Source of the DNA: a virus
Strand: one strand, 5' to 3'
DNA: 30,456 nucleotides
IMG/VR virus record: IMGVR_UViG_3300030102_000212
Span: 1-30,456 of that record
Each line of letters begins with the position of its first letter. The first letter of the stretch is position 1. Position numbers and translations under genes: made by a program. The notes beneath the pieces were generated by a model. That model worked only from the letters and a program-made list of their open reading frames with translations. It did not search any database and was not told the origin of the DNA. Shown one piece after another: positions 14,801-22,554 of this stretch.

Positions 14801-17800
14801 GATTAGCTTAGATGCAGTAGACGGTCTGAACGTGCATACATTAGTGCATGAGATGGGCCACGCTGGGGTTTCTGCAACACTGGCAGATGCCAAGAACCCA
14901 CTAACTATTCAGCTACAGAAAGTCTTTGATAACGTGAAAGACAAGCTGAAGTCGCATTACGGGTCACAGGACATACAGGAGTTTGCTTCTGAATACATGA
15001 GCAACCCTGAGTTCCGCTCTGAACTTGCCCTGCTGTCTACCCCCAAGGCACCGTCGGTGTTACGTAAAGTGTCTGACATCATCAACAAGATAGTCAGAAA
15101 GATTCTGGGCGTGCCACCCAAGAAGGGCAAAGAAGACAGCCTTAACGCCATAGACGAGCTGATCGAAACGATCATTGCACCTGCACCCGAGTCTCGCAAT
15201 GCCGGTCAGCTACTGATGGCATCCAAAGAAGGTAAGTTAGGTAAGTCAATTGATGCTTCCGCAAGAGCTGCTTCTCGTGCTGGCAGTAAGGTACCAAAAC
15301 AAGACTTCGTAGAGGCTGTAGATTTTATCAGCACGCTGCGAGACCAAGGCACGCGAGGTGTGCAGGGTATAGGTCTTGGGTTCCTTAATAACAGCGCATT
15401 CAACGACGTAGCGGATGTCATAAACATACCGTCGATAAAGAACTTTACGCGGGCGATTGAGGCATCAAACGGTGCAGTAGATACAGTAAACAAGAGACTA
15501 AACTCCACCACTGCGGATATAGAACGTAAGCTACAAGCGGCTAGGAAACAATTCCCAGACAGGGACATACCGACCATATTTAATGAGTTGACCACAGATT
15601 CCACTATGGATCGTGTAGACCCATCCAAACCTGAATCAGACTACAAAGGCAAGAAGAAAGCAGCGTGGAAAAGGCTAAACGCTGAGTACCAAAAACTTGG
15701 CCCCGATGGTCAGGCTGCTTACGTGCAGCTACGAGATACGTACAAAGATATACTAGAAGATCTGAAGAAGAGCTTAGAAGCTCGTATAGACAGCGTTGTT
15801 ACAGATAAGGCAGAAGCCACAAAGCTGAAAGATACGATAGTCAAACGGCTTTTAGATAAGAACATGGTAGATCCGTATTTTCCCTTGGCGCGGGAAGGTG
15901 ACTACTGGCTTAAATGGTTTGTTGTGCCAACTAATCCAGACGGCACAAAGGGACAGCCAGAAGAAGTCATAGAGGCGTACACCAGCCCTAGAGCTAGAGA
16001 CAGAGCGCAAGCATCCTTGCTGGCTATAGCAAACGGGGAAGCCGATCCCATAGAGGTGGAAGGCGCTACGTTTACTGTATCTGGTATAGAGCCATTCAAC
16101 GGCAACAAGAACATGAAGTTTGAAGGTGGTGCGCCCCCCACTGCTTTTGCCACTCAGATGGTAAACACGTTGAAGAACGCTAAGGTAGATTCAGATACTA
16201 TCAACAGTGTCGTGCAAGAGTTTGTATCTGCACTACCTGAATCTTCTTTCTTAAAAGCGTTCAAACAACGTGAAAACAAGTTTGGTGCTAAGGATGACGC
16301 GCTGTATGCCCTAAAAACAAAGGGCTATGGTATGGCTAGACGTGCGGCAAACATGAGGTCTGCGGAAAACATACGTAGTAGCTTAGAGCAAGTATATGTT
16401 GACATAGATAAAGCGCCCACAAGCCAAGTATCGAGCAACTTCAAAGACGCAATAACGTCTGAACTGGACGCTCGTAAAGAACTTACGATCAACCCGCCGG
16501 ATGATTTCTTCAACAACGCTGCCAAAGAACTTAACCGTATAGCATTCTTCGGCACGATGGGCTTTAACGCTGCGTCTACCATAGCAAACGGATTTCAGTT
16601 ACCTGCTGTGGTAATGCCACACCTACAAGGTAAAACAGACTTCAAGACAGCCGCTAGGTCTATGAACGCCGCACGTAGGATGTTCACCAGTAGTGCTATA
16701 GAACATAAAGTCATGCCGTACGGCGGCAGTGATGTGGTCACTAGCGATAAGAACCTTATAAATTCGTACACGCCATCCATTGATAACTACTACCTGCTTA
16801 ACAGAGACGGGGAGTTGCAGTTACGAGATGACCTGCCGGATCTGGACACGCCAAACTACTACCAAAACAAAACAAAAAGGCAGTTCCTAGAAGAACTTAT
16901 GCCTGTCGTACAGGAAGCAGAGAACCGGGGCTTTTTGACTCGCTCTCTATGGGCTGACCAGATGGGCGCAGATATGGCAAGTACGCCGCAAGGTAGCCTG
17001 CCTCGTAGGTTTTATGAAAACCTTACTAAGTGGAGCGCGTTGCCTTTTCACACAGTGGAGCGAGGCAATAGGCAGATGACGGTAGTTGCCTCCTACCTAA
17101 CCGAGATGTCGCGGTTAGAAAAGAACCCAGATAAAGCGAAAGGTGAAGACAAGCTATCCGATGCCGAGAAGAGGAAGCTAGCCACACAAGTTGCTATGCA
17201 AGATACGTCACAGTTGAACGGTGGCTCGGCACTTAATACAGCACCTAGATTCGCACAGGGTACGCCTGTGGGCCGTCTGGCTATGATGTTTAAGACCTAC
17301 GGCTTCACCATGTACTACAACCAGTTCAAGATGATGGCTTCTGCGTTAAAACAAGCGCGAGAGTATGGGCTGTCAGAAGAACAGGGTCGTATAGCCATGA
17401 AGCAGTTTGTAGCAAGTAACGGCACCATAGCAGCCATAGCTGGCGTACAGGGCATACCACTGGTGGGTATATTCCAAGGTCTTGCAGACTTGTTCTTGGA
17501 AGATGACGAGGAAGACGCTGATCTGCTATCTCGTAGGTACTTAGGCGATCCACTGTACCGTGGTGGTGTGCAGTACCTCACTAACTTCGCAGGGGCTGAA
17601 GTTGATATTGCAGCACGTATCGGTCTGTCTAACCTGATCCTCGGTAACAACCGGTATGACTTCAATAAGTCCGCTAAAGAAGAGTTCATAGACTTTATTG
17701 GTGGCCCCGCTCTAGGCTACGCATCAAGTATAGGTCGCGGTTATATTGACGTGATCAATGGCGAAACTAGACGTGGGGTAGAGTCCATGCTGCCGTCAGC

Positions 17801-18266
17801 GTTCCGAAATATGCTTCAAGCAGAACGGTTTGCTACTGAAGGTGCTCAGACACGTCGTGGCGACCCGATCACAGATGACTTCAACGCGGGTGAGGTAGCA
17901 ACTAAGTTCTTCGGTTTTGCCCCTGCAAGCTACACCAACGCGCAAGAACGTAACCAAGACACCAAGAAGATTCAAAAAGCTGTATCTAGGCAGAAGAGCA
18001 GGCTGCTGAAACAATACTACATAGCGTTGCGTCAAGGTGACGATGTTTCTGAAATAGTAGACGAGATAATAGAACACAACAGAAAACATGCCCGTAAAGG
18101 TAAAGCGGCGGTTATAACCCCCGATACGATCAAACGATCAATGAAACAACACGCTAGAACTTCTTTGACCATGCACAACGGTGTGACGCTGTCCCCAACC
18201 ATGCGTTTGTACGCACAAGATATGCAGAATGAGCTGGAATATCAGCCGTGGTATATGAACGACTAA
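11823..18266 (+). CDS. Giant polyvalent/ejection protein with zinc metallopeptidase motif
   Basis: A 2147-residue protein, a fifth of the window. Residues 1-60 form a charged helix. About 72-95, 130-176 and 245-299 are Ala/Gly-rich hydrophobic segments. About 300-500 is acidic low complexity (Glu, Asp, Thr, Ala). About 500-950 is helical. At 1009-1013 lies HEMGH in VHTLVHEMGHAGV, a gluzincin-type zinc site, with E1053 or E1057 in QEFASEYMS as a possible third ligand. The C-terminal 600 residues hold hydrophobic helices (near 1575-1603 and 1866-1898) and a terminal region resembling those of large polyvalent phage proteins. Such proteins travel in the capsid and enter the host with the DNA, like T7 gp16, which instead carries a transglycosylase. 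The peptidase could open the cell envelope or process proteins; this is inferred. Confidence 0.7.
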   Translation: MPTLQQARRAIANAEAAGDFAAANRMRQAIKAAEAPTDSYDQRVARRAEEIRRRARDIPVPVSTPEETGIFEDITSGFGAGVVGVGEMAALGLAAPLEEESELAARDKIQSIAESFRPEGGDPDSISYKLSSALGSIAGLAAVPAAAAFTPVGTAGALGLGALAAGAAGTGEASERARAAGATEEERGDAALRGTFIGLLDVVPIARILPTSKLPELAKLLEKIPPEKVETFGERIASAGITGTAEGVQEAASAFLQNLNEREYNAAAEVFGASDLEEGALGAGAGAILQGFVDLFAPRRAKGPDPVTPVPTEKTPVTEADVDAEAEAAAEEVTDETLDADATLDDAPRTLAEIRTELGEGLPVDADGVLDTDNFTDEQIATYVARVKKLSPEELAVLRGDETTAVTEDTGEAELTEEQVAARIEAGEEQGAVTTVTKGGETTTTVQPIEQLRGKVDEQGDTDTDAEGESVAAGGGTGFAVDPSGLDDATGGKDPVAVAGADGRTVDDVGRDTGRADVGERGQLVALEELDTRLTEAKEGLKKATDQTPSKANIRYALKFANDIRPENERASNAELKVETDAEFKAQNTQYKANVAAAQAEVDRLQEERRNILTEFDSPVQKAESSLIEARGTEAEPEAVEGFNRAYEEVYGTPEEVSKREFIGRSNQTKAVPLPEQDQQAIQQFLTQYDALSKTAQRDAPTEVKAVADYLKLGEATGDPAKGLTFAAYDVSTGADKVRQVSRKDAREAPDTPIPLDEAALTAGMGRKKGQAVLDWANANLSPTAQARIEETAQEAQTAEFELGVGQRRREAAKDRELLERAQRKKAASKPLTKEETARLKKFRASIATPSPRKEVLGTAKGAKAEEKAATLLPDIRKRAREGDVAAQQELAARKADEEKAREAETYLKMVLPKNAALSTTLPMPDTATAALRNGDLKGALEAIAADAPNPAVKRFAKKLAENVGTTKVSLVEDLQNEGGDFAYGLFDPKTNAISLDAVDGLNVHTLVHEMGHAGVSATLADAKNPLTIQLQKVFDNVKDKLKSHYGSQDIQEFASEYMSNPEFRSELALLSTPKAPSVLRKVSDIINKIVRKILGVPPKKGKEDSLNAIDELIETIIAPAPESRNAGQLLMASKEGKLGKSIDASARAASRAGSKVPKQDFVEAVDFISTLRDQGTRGVQGIGLGFLNNSAFNDVADVINIPSIKNFTRAIEASNGAVDTVNKRLNSTTADIERKLQAARKQFPDRDIPTIFNELTTDSTMDRVDPSKPESDYKGKKKAAWKRLNAEYQKLGPDGQAAYVQLRDTYKDILEDLKKSLEARIDSVVTDKAEATKLKDTIVKRLLDKNMVDPYFPLAREGDYWLKWFVVPTNPDGTKGQPEEVIEAYTSPRARDRAQASLLAIANGEADPIEVEGATFTVSGIEPFNGNKNMKFEGGAPPTAFATQMVNTLKNAKVDSDTINSVVQEFVSALPESSFLKAFKQRENKFGAKDDALYALKTKGYGMARRAANMRSAENIRSSLEQVYVDIDKAPTSQVSSNFKDAITSELDARKELTINPPDDFFNNAAKELNRIAFFGTMGFNAASTIANGFQLPAVVMPHLQGKTDFKTAARSMNAARRMFTSSAIEHKVMPYGGSDVVTSDKNLINSYTPSIDNYYLLNRDGELQLRDDLPDLDTPNYYQNKTKRQFLEELMPVVQEAENRGFLTRSLWADQMGADMASTPQGSLPRRFYENLTKWSALPFHTVERGNRQMTVVASYLTEMSRLEKNPDKAKGEDKLSDAEKRKLATQVAMQDTSQLNGGSALNTAPRFAQGTPVGRLAMMFKTYGFTMYYNQFKMMASALKQAREYGLSEEQGRIAMKQFVASNGTIAAIAGVQGIPLVGIFQGLADLFLEDDEEDADLLSRRYLGDPLYRGGVQYLTNFAGAEVDIAARIGLSNLILGNNRYDFNKSAKEEFIDFIGGPALGYASSIGRGYIDVINGETRRGVESMLPSAFRNMLQAERFATEGAQTRRGDPITDDFNAGEVATKFFGFAPASYTNAQERNQDTKKIQKAVSRQKSRLLKQYYIALRQGDDVSEIVDEIIEHNRKHARKGKAAVITPDTIKRSMKQHARTSLTMHNGVTLSPTMRLYAQDMQNELEYQPWYMND

Positions 18267-18270
18267 AGAA

Positions 18271-18314
18271 CCCACTCCCCTAACTAGCAAGGGGTAAGCA
18301 GCTAGAAGAGTGGG
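18271..18314 (-). terminator. Possible terminator of the - strand operon at the convergent junction
   Basis: CCCACTC (18271-18277) pairs with GAGTGGG (18308-18314), and inside it CTAGC (18284-18288) pairs with GCTAG (18301-18305). Read on the - strand the stem is followed by TTCTTTAG, moderately T-rich, so it could end the replication operon. On the + strand no T-run follows. An alternative small hairpin CCCCT/AGGGG (18277-18281 with 18290-18294) competes with the larger fold. Confidence 0.4.
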
Positions 18315-18346
18315 GTGGCTATGGAGAACCGAGTAAATTTTATCAT
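18302..18346 (-). CDS. Possible 14-residue peptide at the operon end
   Basis: ATG overlaps the TGA of the preceding 80-residue gene (ATGA) and is preceded three bases away by GGAGAAC, the same ribosome site that precedes four established starts in this operon. The frame reads MIKFTRFSIATPLF and stops at TAG. It ends inside the putative terminator stem. It may be a chance ORF; only the ribosome site and coupling support it. Confidence 0.25.
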   Translation of the reverse strand: MIKFTRFSIATPLF

Positions 18347-18357
18347 AGCGTTCTCCA
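18322..18357. repeat. 8-bp inverted repeat around the last stop codon of the - strand block
   Basis: TGGAGAAC (18322-18329) is mirrored by GTTCTCCA (18350-18357) around a 20-base loop that includes the stop codon of the 80-residue gene. On the - strand the GGAGAAC arm at 18350-18356 doubles as a potential ribosome site. It could stabilise the 3' end of the transcript or be fortuitous. Confidence 0.5.
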
Positions 18358-18585
18358 CATACGCACGCCTAATTTACCGTCTTCAACACGCACCAAAACG
18401 TGCGACTCCCACCCCTTATCCTTAGATATACGCCTAAGTTCTTTGGTAGCTCCGTCTGTATTGATACACGGGACAAAAATAGAAGCGCCGACTACCATAT
18501 TGTCCCAGCGCACTACCACCCTTACACCGTCGGGGTTGAGGTCGTACTCTTTGACCACACCCCTGCTGACCGTGCCTTTAGCCAT
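18343..18585 (-). CDS. Small basic protein of unknown function
   Basis: An 80-residue protein, the last clear gene of the replication operon. It is basic and beta-rich: GTVSRGVVKEYDLNPDGVRV and SHVLVRVEDGKLGVRMWRTL look like strands of a small barrel or ribbon fold. Four of the last ten residues are Arg, Trp or Met. I do not recognise a family. Its ATG overlaps the stop of the preceding HTH gene by eight bases, with AAGG upstream, so the two are probably translated together and may act together. Nucleic-acid binding would suit the charge but is not shown. Confidence 0.65.
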   Translation of the reverse strand: MAKGTVSRGVVKEYDLNPDGVRVVVRWDNMVVGASIFVPCINTDGATKELRRISKDKGWESHVLVRVEDGKLGVRMWRTL

Positions 18586-18859
18586 AAATACCTTGGTATA
18601 GCTTGACTACTTTACCTTTCTTTATGTCATACCTGCGTATGGTGTTGTGTACGGTAGACGGGTTTAGCCCCATGTTCTTGGCTATAACAGTGCCTTTCAC
18701 TTTCTGCTTGTTCAACGTAAGAATCTTTAACCGCTGTGCGTCTGACAGTGGGCCTGATGGTCGCCTAACATTGTCATCCGATAAGGCTCTAGGGCGGTTA
18801 TTGCCTAGTGCTTTGGCTACTTCCTGCGCTCGTATCGCTGCCAAAAATGTCTTACTCAT
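18578..18859 (-). CDS. Helix-turn-helix DNA-binding protein
   Basis: A 93-residue basic protein with a homeodomain-like helix-turn-helix at about residues 38-76. LSDAQRLKILTLNKQ is the first helix, VIAKNMGLNPSTVHNTIRRY the turn and recognition helix. The pattern resembles the HTH of transposase N-termini, sigma factors and small phage regulators. The first 35 residues are basic and probably flexible. It overlaps the end of the primase-helicase gene by eight bases and the next gene by eight. Its role could be transcriptional control of the phage or origin recognition; position at the end of the replication operon allows either. Confidence 0.65.
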   Translation of the reverse strand: MSKTFLAAIRAQEVAKALGNNRPRALSDDNVRRPSGPLSDAQRLKILTLNKQKVKGTVIAKNMGLNPSTVHNTIRRYDIKKGKVVKLYQGIYG

Positions 18860-21689
18860 CCGTACTCTCTACCTCTGTATCTTCGTTGCTGTCATCTACA
18901 TCAAACTCTAGTTCCAACACACTCTGCTGCGATAGCTTCATGTGGGTACCTTTACTGAGTCGTTTCTGTACCCGTTTTGCACCCATCTTGGTCTTCAGGT
19001 CTTCCAAGAATGACGCATAGTTTATCTGCTGCTTACCGCACCATGCCTTCAAGGACTTAGGCACAAGGTACAGCTTCTTGAGATCCGTCTCGTATCGTGC
19101 GACTAGCCCGCTTCTGGGTGTAGCATCAGGTATAACCAGCTCATCTAACCCTGTATCGGCCTTGCCACGGCGGTCTTCTGTGCTACGTATCCATAGTATG
19201 TTGTTCCAGTTCTCGTGCACGTAGTCATTAAGCGTCTGCTCTACTGATTCGTGCATGTCGTGCACTGTGTTCTTGTTCAGTTTCAACACGCGGATGATCC
19301 ACCGAAGCACCGGCTTAGGGCTGTATGATAGTAATCCTATCTGCTCACACAAAATCAAAGATGTTATGGCGCACGCTGCACCTGCCGACCAGAATCGGTT
19401 TTCAGATGTAAGCCCAGCTTCCCTGTCAATACGCTGCTGTATCGACCTCAGTAGGTCTGTGACTGTATCCAGATTCGCCATCACGTACTTAACAAAAATC
19501 GCACCTGCCTGCCCATAATTGTTGTGCACTTCCCGTGTCCACTCGTCAGTTAGCAGCTTGCTAGCAGCATCTTTGAACAGTCGGTCTACCTTGAACTCAA
19601 GAATACGTTGGGCTTCAGCCTTCGGTGCGTCCTTATACAGCGCTATCTTCTCAATCAGGCTGACGTTACCGGTAGATATGGACGTAAAGCTCCACGGAGA
19701 TCCGTTAGCACGTTCTTGGTTGGCGCTGCTGGTAAGTCTTCGACGCTGACGCCCACTCACATACTGGTACGCAAGGTCACTAAGTTCTTTAGGGGCTAAG
19801 TTGGTAAGCTCATCCAAAAACAGCGGTAGGCTGTGGTAGACCTCACCCCTGTTCATTTTAGTGTTGTACGTATCTTCTTTGTACAGAAGCAGTTCTTTAG
19901 GGTCGCCCCATACGGTAAGCGCTGCCTCTAATGCAGTGGTCTTGCCTAATCCTGAGTCCTTGCTGTGTATGTGCAATGCAGAGCACGCTACGGGCATAAG
20001 CTCCATCAGCGCAGATCCAAAAGACGCGCCCATCACATATTGATATGGCTCTTGCCCTTCTTTGTTTAAGAACTCAGCCATTGCCTTCCAATCATCTAAG
20101 GAACCTTTGGGTTCAAACGCGGGGAACATCGCCATAGTGGTAGAGGCAGGTGGGTTAAACTCCACACGGTCTTTGTATATCTTCTGGTTGCCTAATATGA
20201 ATGCTTCCATATTGTCGCCAGCCCAACCAAATTGCCGGTGAGCCTCATCTGCGGTCTCCCTTGCCTGTAACTCGTTAACCCAAGTCGTTGTGTATTGCAT
20301 AATCTCGTCCATCTGCCGTATTGCCACGCCCCGCATAGACATGCTCTTACGGAACTCTTCCCGTGACGTAACGGCGGTAAGTGGTATGGTGAACTCGCTA
20401 ACGCCATCTTTCGGTAGGTGTAAACGCATAACGACAGCTTCACCTATCTCTGCGTCACGCACCCGTTTCACTACGTAGATGTCGTTGTGGTATATGACCT
20501 TCTCATCTATGTCCCCATCTGCACCTGCCGAGCGCATATATACGCCACCATTAGCGCCCCTGAAGTATGGTCTGGGATATGTCGGTATTGTGTATGTCTG
20601 CACATCGGCGCTGGCTAACGTGGCTGACGGTGCCTCTACGACGTTGTCTTCTTCCGTAGCCTCAACGATCACATTGCCAAGCGTGATTGGTGACTTGATC
20701 TTCTTCCAATGCTTACATTTCTTGCATATCTTGGGGTTAAACTCGTCAAACTTGTTGCATAAGTACGGCCCTTTGATGAGGTTAACCTTCTCAACGGTTT
20801 CTGCGATTGAGTAGTTAGGGTGCCTTTCGGATAACTTGTGTATGGCCTTGTCACTATCGGAGCAGAACTTAGCGATAGACAACCCAGCCCTCCACATAGG
20901 TTCTGTGCACTCTTCTTGTTCTGCGTATATCAGCCGTAGCTGCTCACATCCGTTTCCGTTGTATGTCTTTTCTAGTATCTGCCTGAAGGAAGATTCCGTG
21001 TTACCCATCAGCGACTGCATCATTGCGTTCGGTGCTGCTGGCATGTACTTCTTAGGCGGAAACACAAGGTCTTTGCCACCAAGCAGTTCGTAGAATTCAT
21101 CAAAATCTACGAGAGTGGGGGGAGCTGGTATCAATCCAGCAACTCTTGTTGGCGGATTAGTCTTGTGGTTGTGCGTACCAATAGGGCGTAACACCCTAGC
21201 AGCATCAGCGGTGACGGCAGGGTCTGCTGCGAATCCATGTTCAGTACAGAGACTCTTCAGCCGTTCAGCCGCAGGAATCCAATCTTCTTTGCCTACAGGC
21301 TCAGTGAGAAACCAATAGGCGTGTACACCGCGACCTGAATCGACTAGGTACGGCTTTGGTAGTTTTGTTGTTTTACAGAATGCCTTTAATTCATCAAGGG
21401 CATCCGATTGCGTGGGGAAGTCTTTGCTAGGCCCACAGTCGAGATCTAAAAAGAACGAACTAAGTTGTTTGACGTTGTCTACTTTTCGGGTGTCATTTTC
21501 GCCTAGAACACCTAACGCGAAATACACATCGTACCCCTTTGCGTCTAGTTCATAGGCTGCTTGTTGTAGATCATCTAAGGATTCATAGAAATTCTGAACC
21601 CTATCGTTCTTATCTCCACTGTTCGCAGCGAATATGCAGTATCGGCCCTCTCCACGTAACGCCTTCTGCAAGAATGCTTTTGTGTCCAT
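18852..21689 (-). CDS. Primase-helicase (AEP-type primase fused to DUF927-like helicase)
   Basis: A 945-residue replication enzyme. The N-terminus is an archaeo-eukaryotic-type primase/polymerase: catalytic D82 and D84 in SFFLDLDCG, H123 in DSGRGVHAYWF, and R165/R168 with THNHK in ARVLRPIGTHNHK. A cysteine cluster (C311, C322, C325, H327) may bind zinc. The second half is a DUF927-like hexameric helicase: SGLGKTT (579-585) as Walker A, LFLDE (623-627) as Walker B, and a TSISTGN sensor-like segment (669-675). The last 20 residues are strongly acidic. It should prime and unwind DNA for the PolA encoded upstream. The ATG has a weak ribosome site and lies behind a structured 86-base leader. Confidence 0.85.
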   Translation of the reverse strand: MDTKAFLQKALRGEGRYCIFAANSGDKNDRVQNFYESLDDLQQAAYELDAKGYDVYFALGVLGENDTRKVDNVKQLSSFFLDLDCGPSKDFPTQSDALDELKAFCKTTKLPKPYLVDSGRGVHAYWFLTEPVGKEDWIPAAERLKSLCTEHGFAADPAVTADAARVLRPIGTHNHKTNPPTRVAGLIPAPPTLVDFDEFYELLGGKDLVFPPKKYMPAAPNAMMQSLMGNTESSFRQILEKTYNGNGCEQLRLIYAEQEECTEPMWRAGLSIAKFCSDSDKAIHKLSERHPNYSIAETVEKVNLIKGPYLCNKFDEFNPKICKKCKHWKKIKSPITLGNVIVEATEEDNVVEAPSATLASADVQTYTIPTYPRPYFRGANGGVYMRSAGADGDIDEKVIYHNDIYVVKRVRDAEIGEAVVMRLHLPKDGVSEFTIPLTAVTSREEFRKSMSMRGVAIRQMDEIMQYTTTWVNELQARETADEAHRQFGWAGDNMEAFILGNQKIYKDRVEFNPPASTTMAMFPAFEPKGSLDDWKAMAEFLNKEGQEPYQYVMGASFGSALMELMPVACSALHIHSKDSGLGKTTALEAALTVWGDPKELLLYKEDTYNTKMNRGEVYHSLPLFLDELTNLAPKELSDLAYQYVSGRQRRRLTSSANQERANGSPWSFTSISTGNVSLIEKIALYKDAPKAEAQRILEFKVDRLFKDAASKLLTDEWTREVHNNYGQAGAIFVKYVMANLDTVTDLLRSIQQRIDREAGLTSENRFWSAGAACAITSLILCEQIGLLSYSPKPVLRWIIRVLKLNKNTVHDMHESVEQTLNDYVHENWNNILWIRSTEDRRGKADTGLDELVIPDATPRSGLVARYETDLKKLYLVPKSLKAWCGKQQINYASFLEDLKTKMGAKRVQKRLSKGTHMKLSQQSVLELEFDVDDSNEDTEVESTDE

Positions 21690-21714
21690 AATGCTTACTC
21701 AAAACCGAGAGACA

Positions 21715-21761
21715 CCGTGGCAGGGGCATCGGCACGCCCTTTTCGGAAATCCTAGCCACGG
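21715..21761. other. Structured intergenic region between SSB and primase-helicase
   Basis: The 86-base gap 21690-21775 contains CCGTGGC (21715-21721) pairing with GCCACGG (21755-21761), and nested within it AGGGGC (21722-21727) pairing with GCCCTT (21736-21741, one G-T pair). On the - strand this lies in the leader of the primase-helicase mRNA. On the + strand the inner hairpin runs into TTTT (21740-21743) and resembles a weak terminator against opposing transcription. No promoter consensus or reading frame was recognised in the gap. Confidence 0.45.
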
Positions 21762-21775
21762 AAATTAGTTAGCGT

Positions 21776-22543
21776 TTAGTCGTCAAACCATTCGTCTAGA
21801 ACAGAGGCTAACTTTTCGTCCTTCTCAGCTTTGGCGGGGGCAGACTTTTTGACCACCTTCTTCTTGGGTTCCGCTACAACTTCTTCGTCGTCATCCCCAA
21901 AGGCATCGGCCTTAGCACTTTTCTTGGGTGCTTCTGTAGCAGGAGCTTCTACAACAGCGGGTTCTTCTCCGAAAGAATCATCAGATACTGCTGTGAACGC
22001 ACTACCGCCAACATCTTCCATAGTGAAGCCGTCTTCGACTACATCGAATGCTGCACGTACAGGCTCTGGCTTGTACTGTAGCACTTGCACCTGACGGACA
22101 CGTAACTTAACGCCGGAGTTACCGTCCCTAGACCAAGGATGCAGGCTCACTTGCACGTTGATGGTGCTACCCGTAGTTAGTCTAAAGTCTTTAGGCAACT
22201 CGTTGTTCTTTGAGTCAAACTGTTTTGGCGGCTTAGTTTCTTCACCCTGATAAGCTGCTTCCAACGTAGCCTTGTGTAGCCAAGTCTTGTCTTCCTGCTT
22301 CTTGAACGGGATTTCACCGTCGTTTAAGGATTTAGGCCAGCCATCTTTTTTATCTTCTTCGTACGCCACTTCCATAGCTGCCATAAGCCGTTTGGCTTCG
22401 CCACCAGACATGACCCACTGTAGATCGTACGCCGCCCCATTTTCTTTGTATGAGCAGGGCATCGTCCTATTTTGCGCGTCACTCCACTTGTATGGCTGAT
22501 CCAAGTGTGGGTAGTGCGCGGTCACATTTTTAATAATGTGCAT
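21776..22543 (-). CDS. Single-stranded DNA-binding protein
   Basis: A 255-residue protein that should coat single-stranded DNA during replication and recombination. The first 170 residues resemble the OB-fold phage SSB group (DUF2815/T7 gp2.5-like): a conserved-looking start (HIIKNVTAHYPHLDQPYKWS), then strands with aromatic residues and LRVRQVQVLQY. Residues about 180-240 are a low-complexity linker mixing acidic and Ala/Lys-rich parts, and the protein ends in the acidic aromatic tail SVLDEWFDD, the type of tail that SSBs use to bind partner proteins. AGGAGAAC lies five bases before the ATG. It is flanked by the Cys-cluster gene and the primase-helicase. Confidence 0.75.
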   Translation of the reverse strand: MHIIKNVTAHYPHLDQPYKWSDAQNRTMPCSYKENGAAYDLQWVMSGGEAKRLMAAMEVAYEEDKKDGWPKSLNDGEIPFKKQEDKTWLHKATLEAAYQGEETKPPKQFDSKNNELPKDFRLTTGSTINVQVSLHPWSRDGNSGVKLRVRQVQVLQYKPEPVRAAFDVVEDGFTMEDVGGSAFTAVSDDSFGEEPAVVEAPATEAPKKSAKADAFGDDDEEVVAEPKKKVVKKSAPAKAEKDEKLASVLDEWFDD

Positions 22544-22554
22544 CGTTAGTTCTC

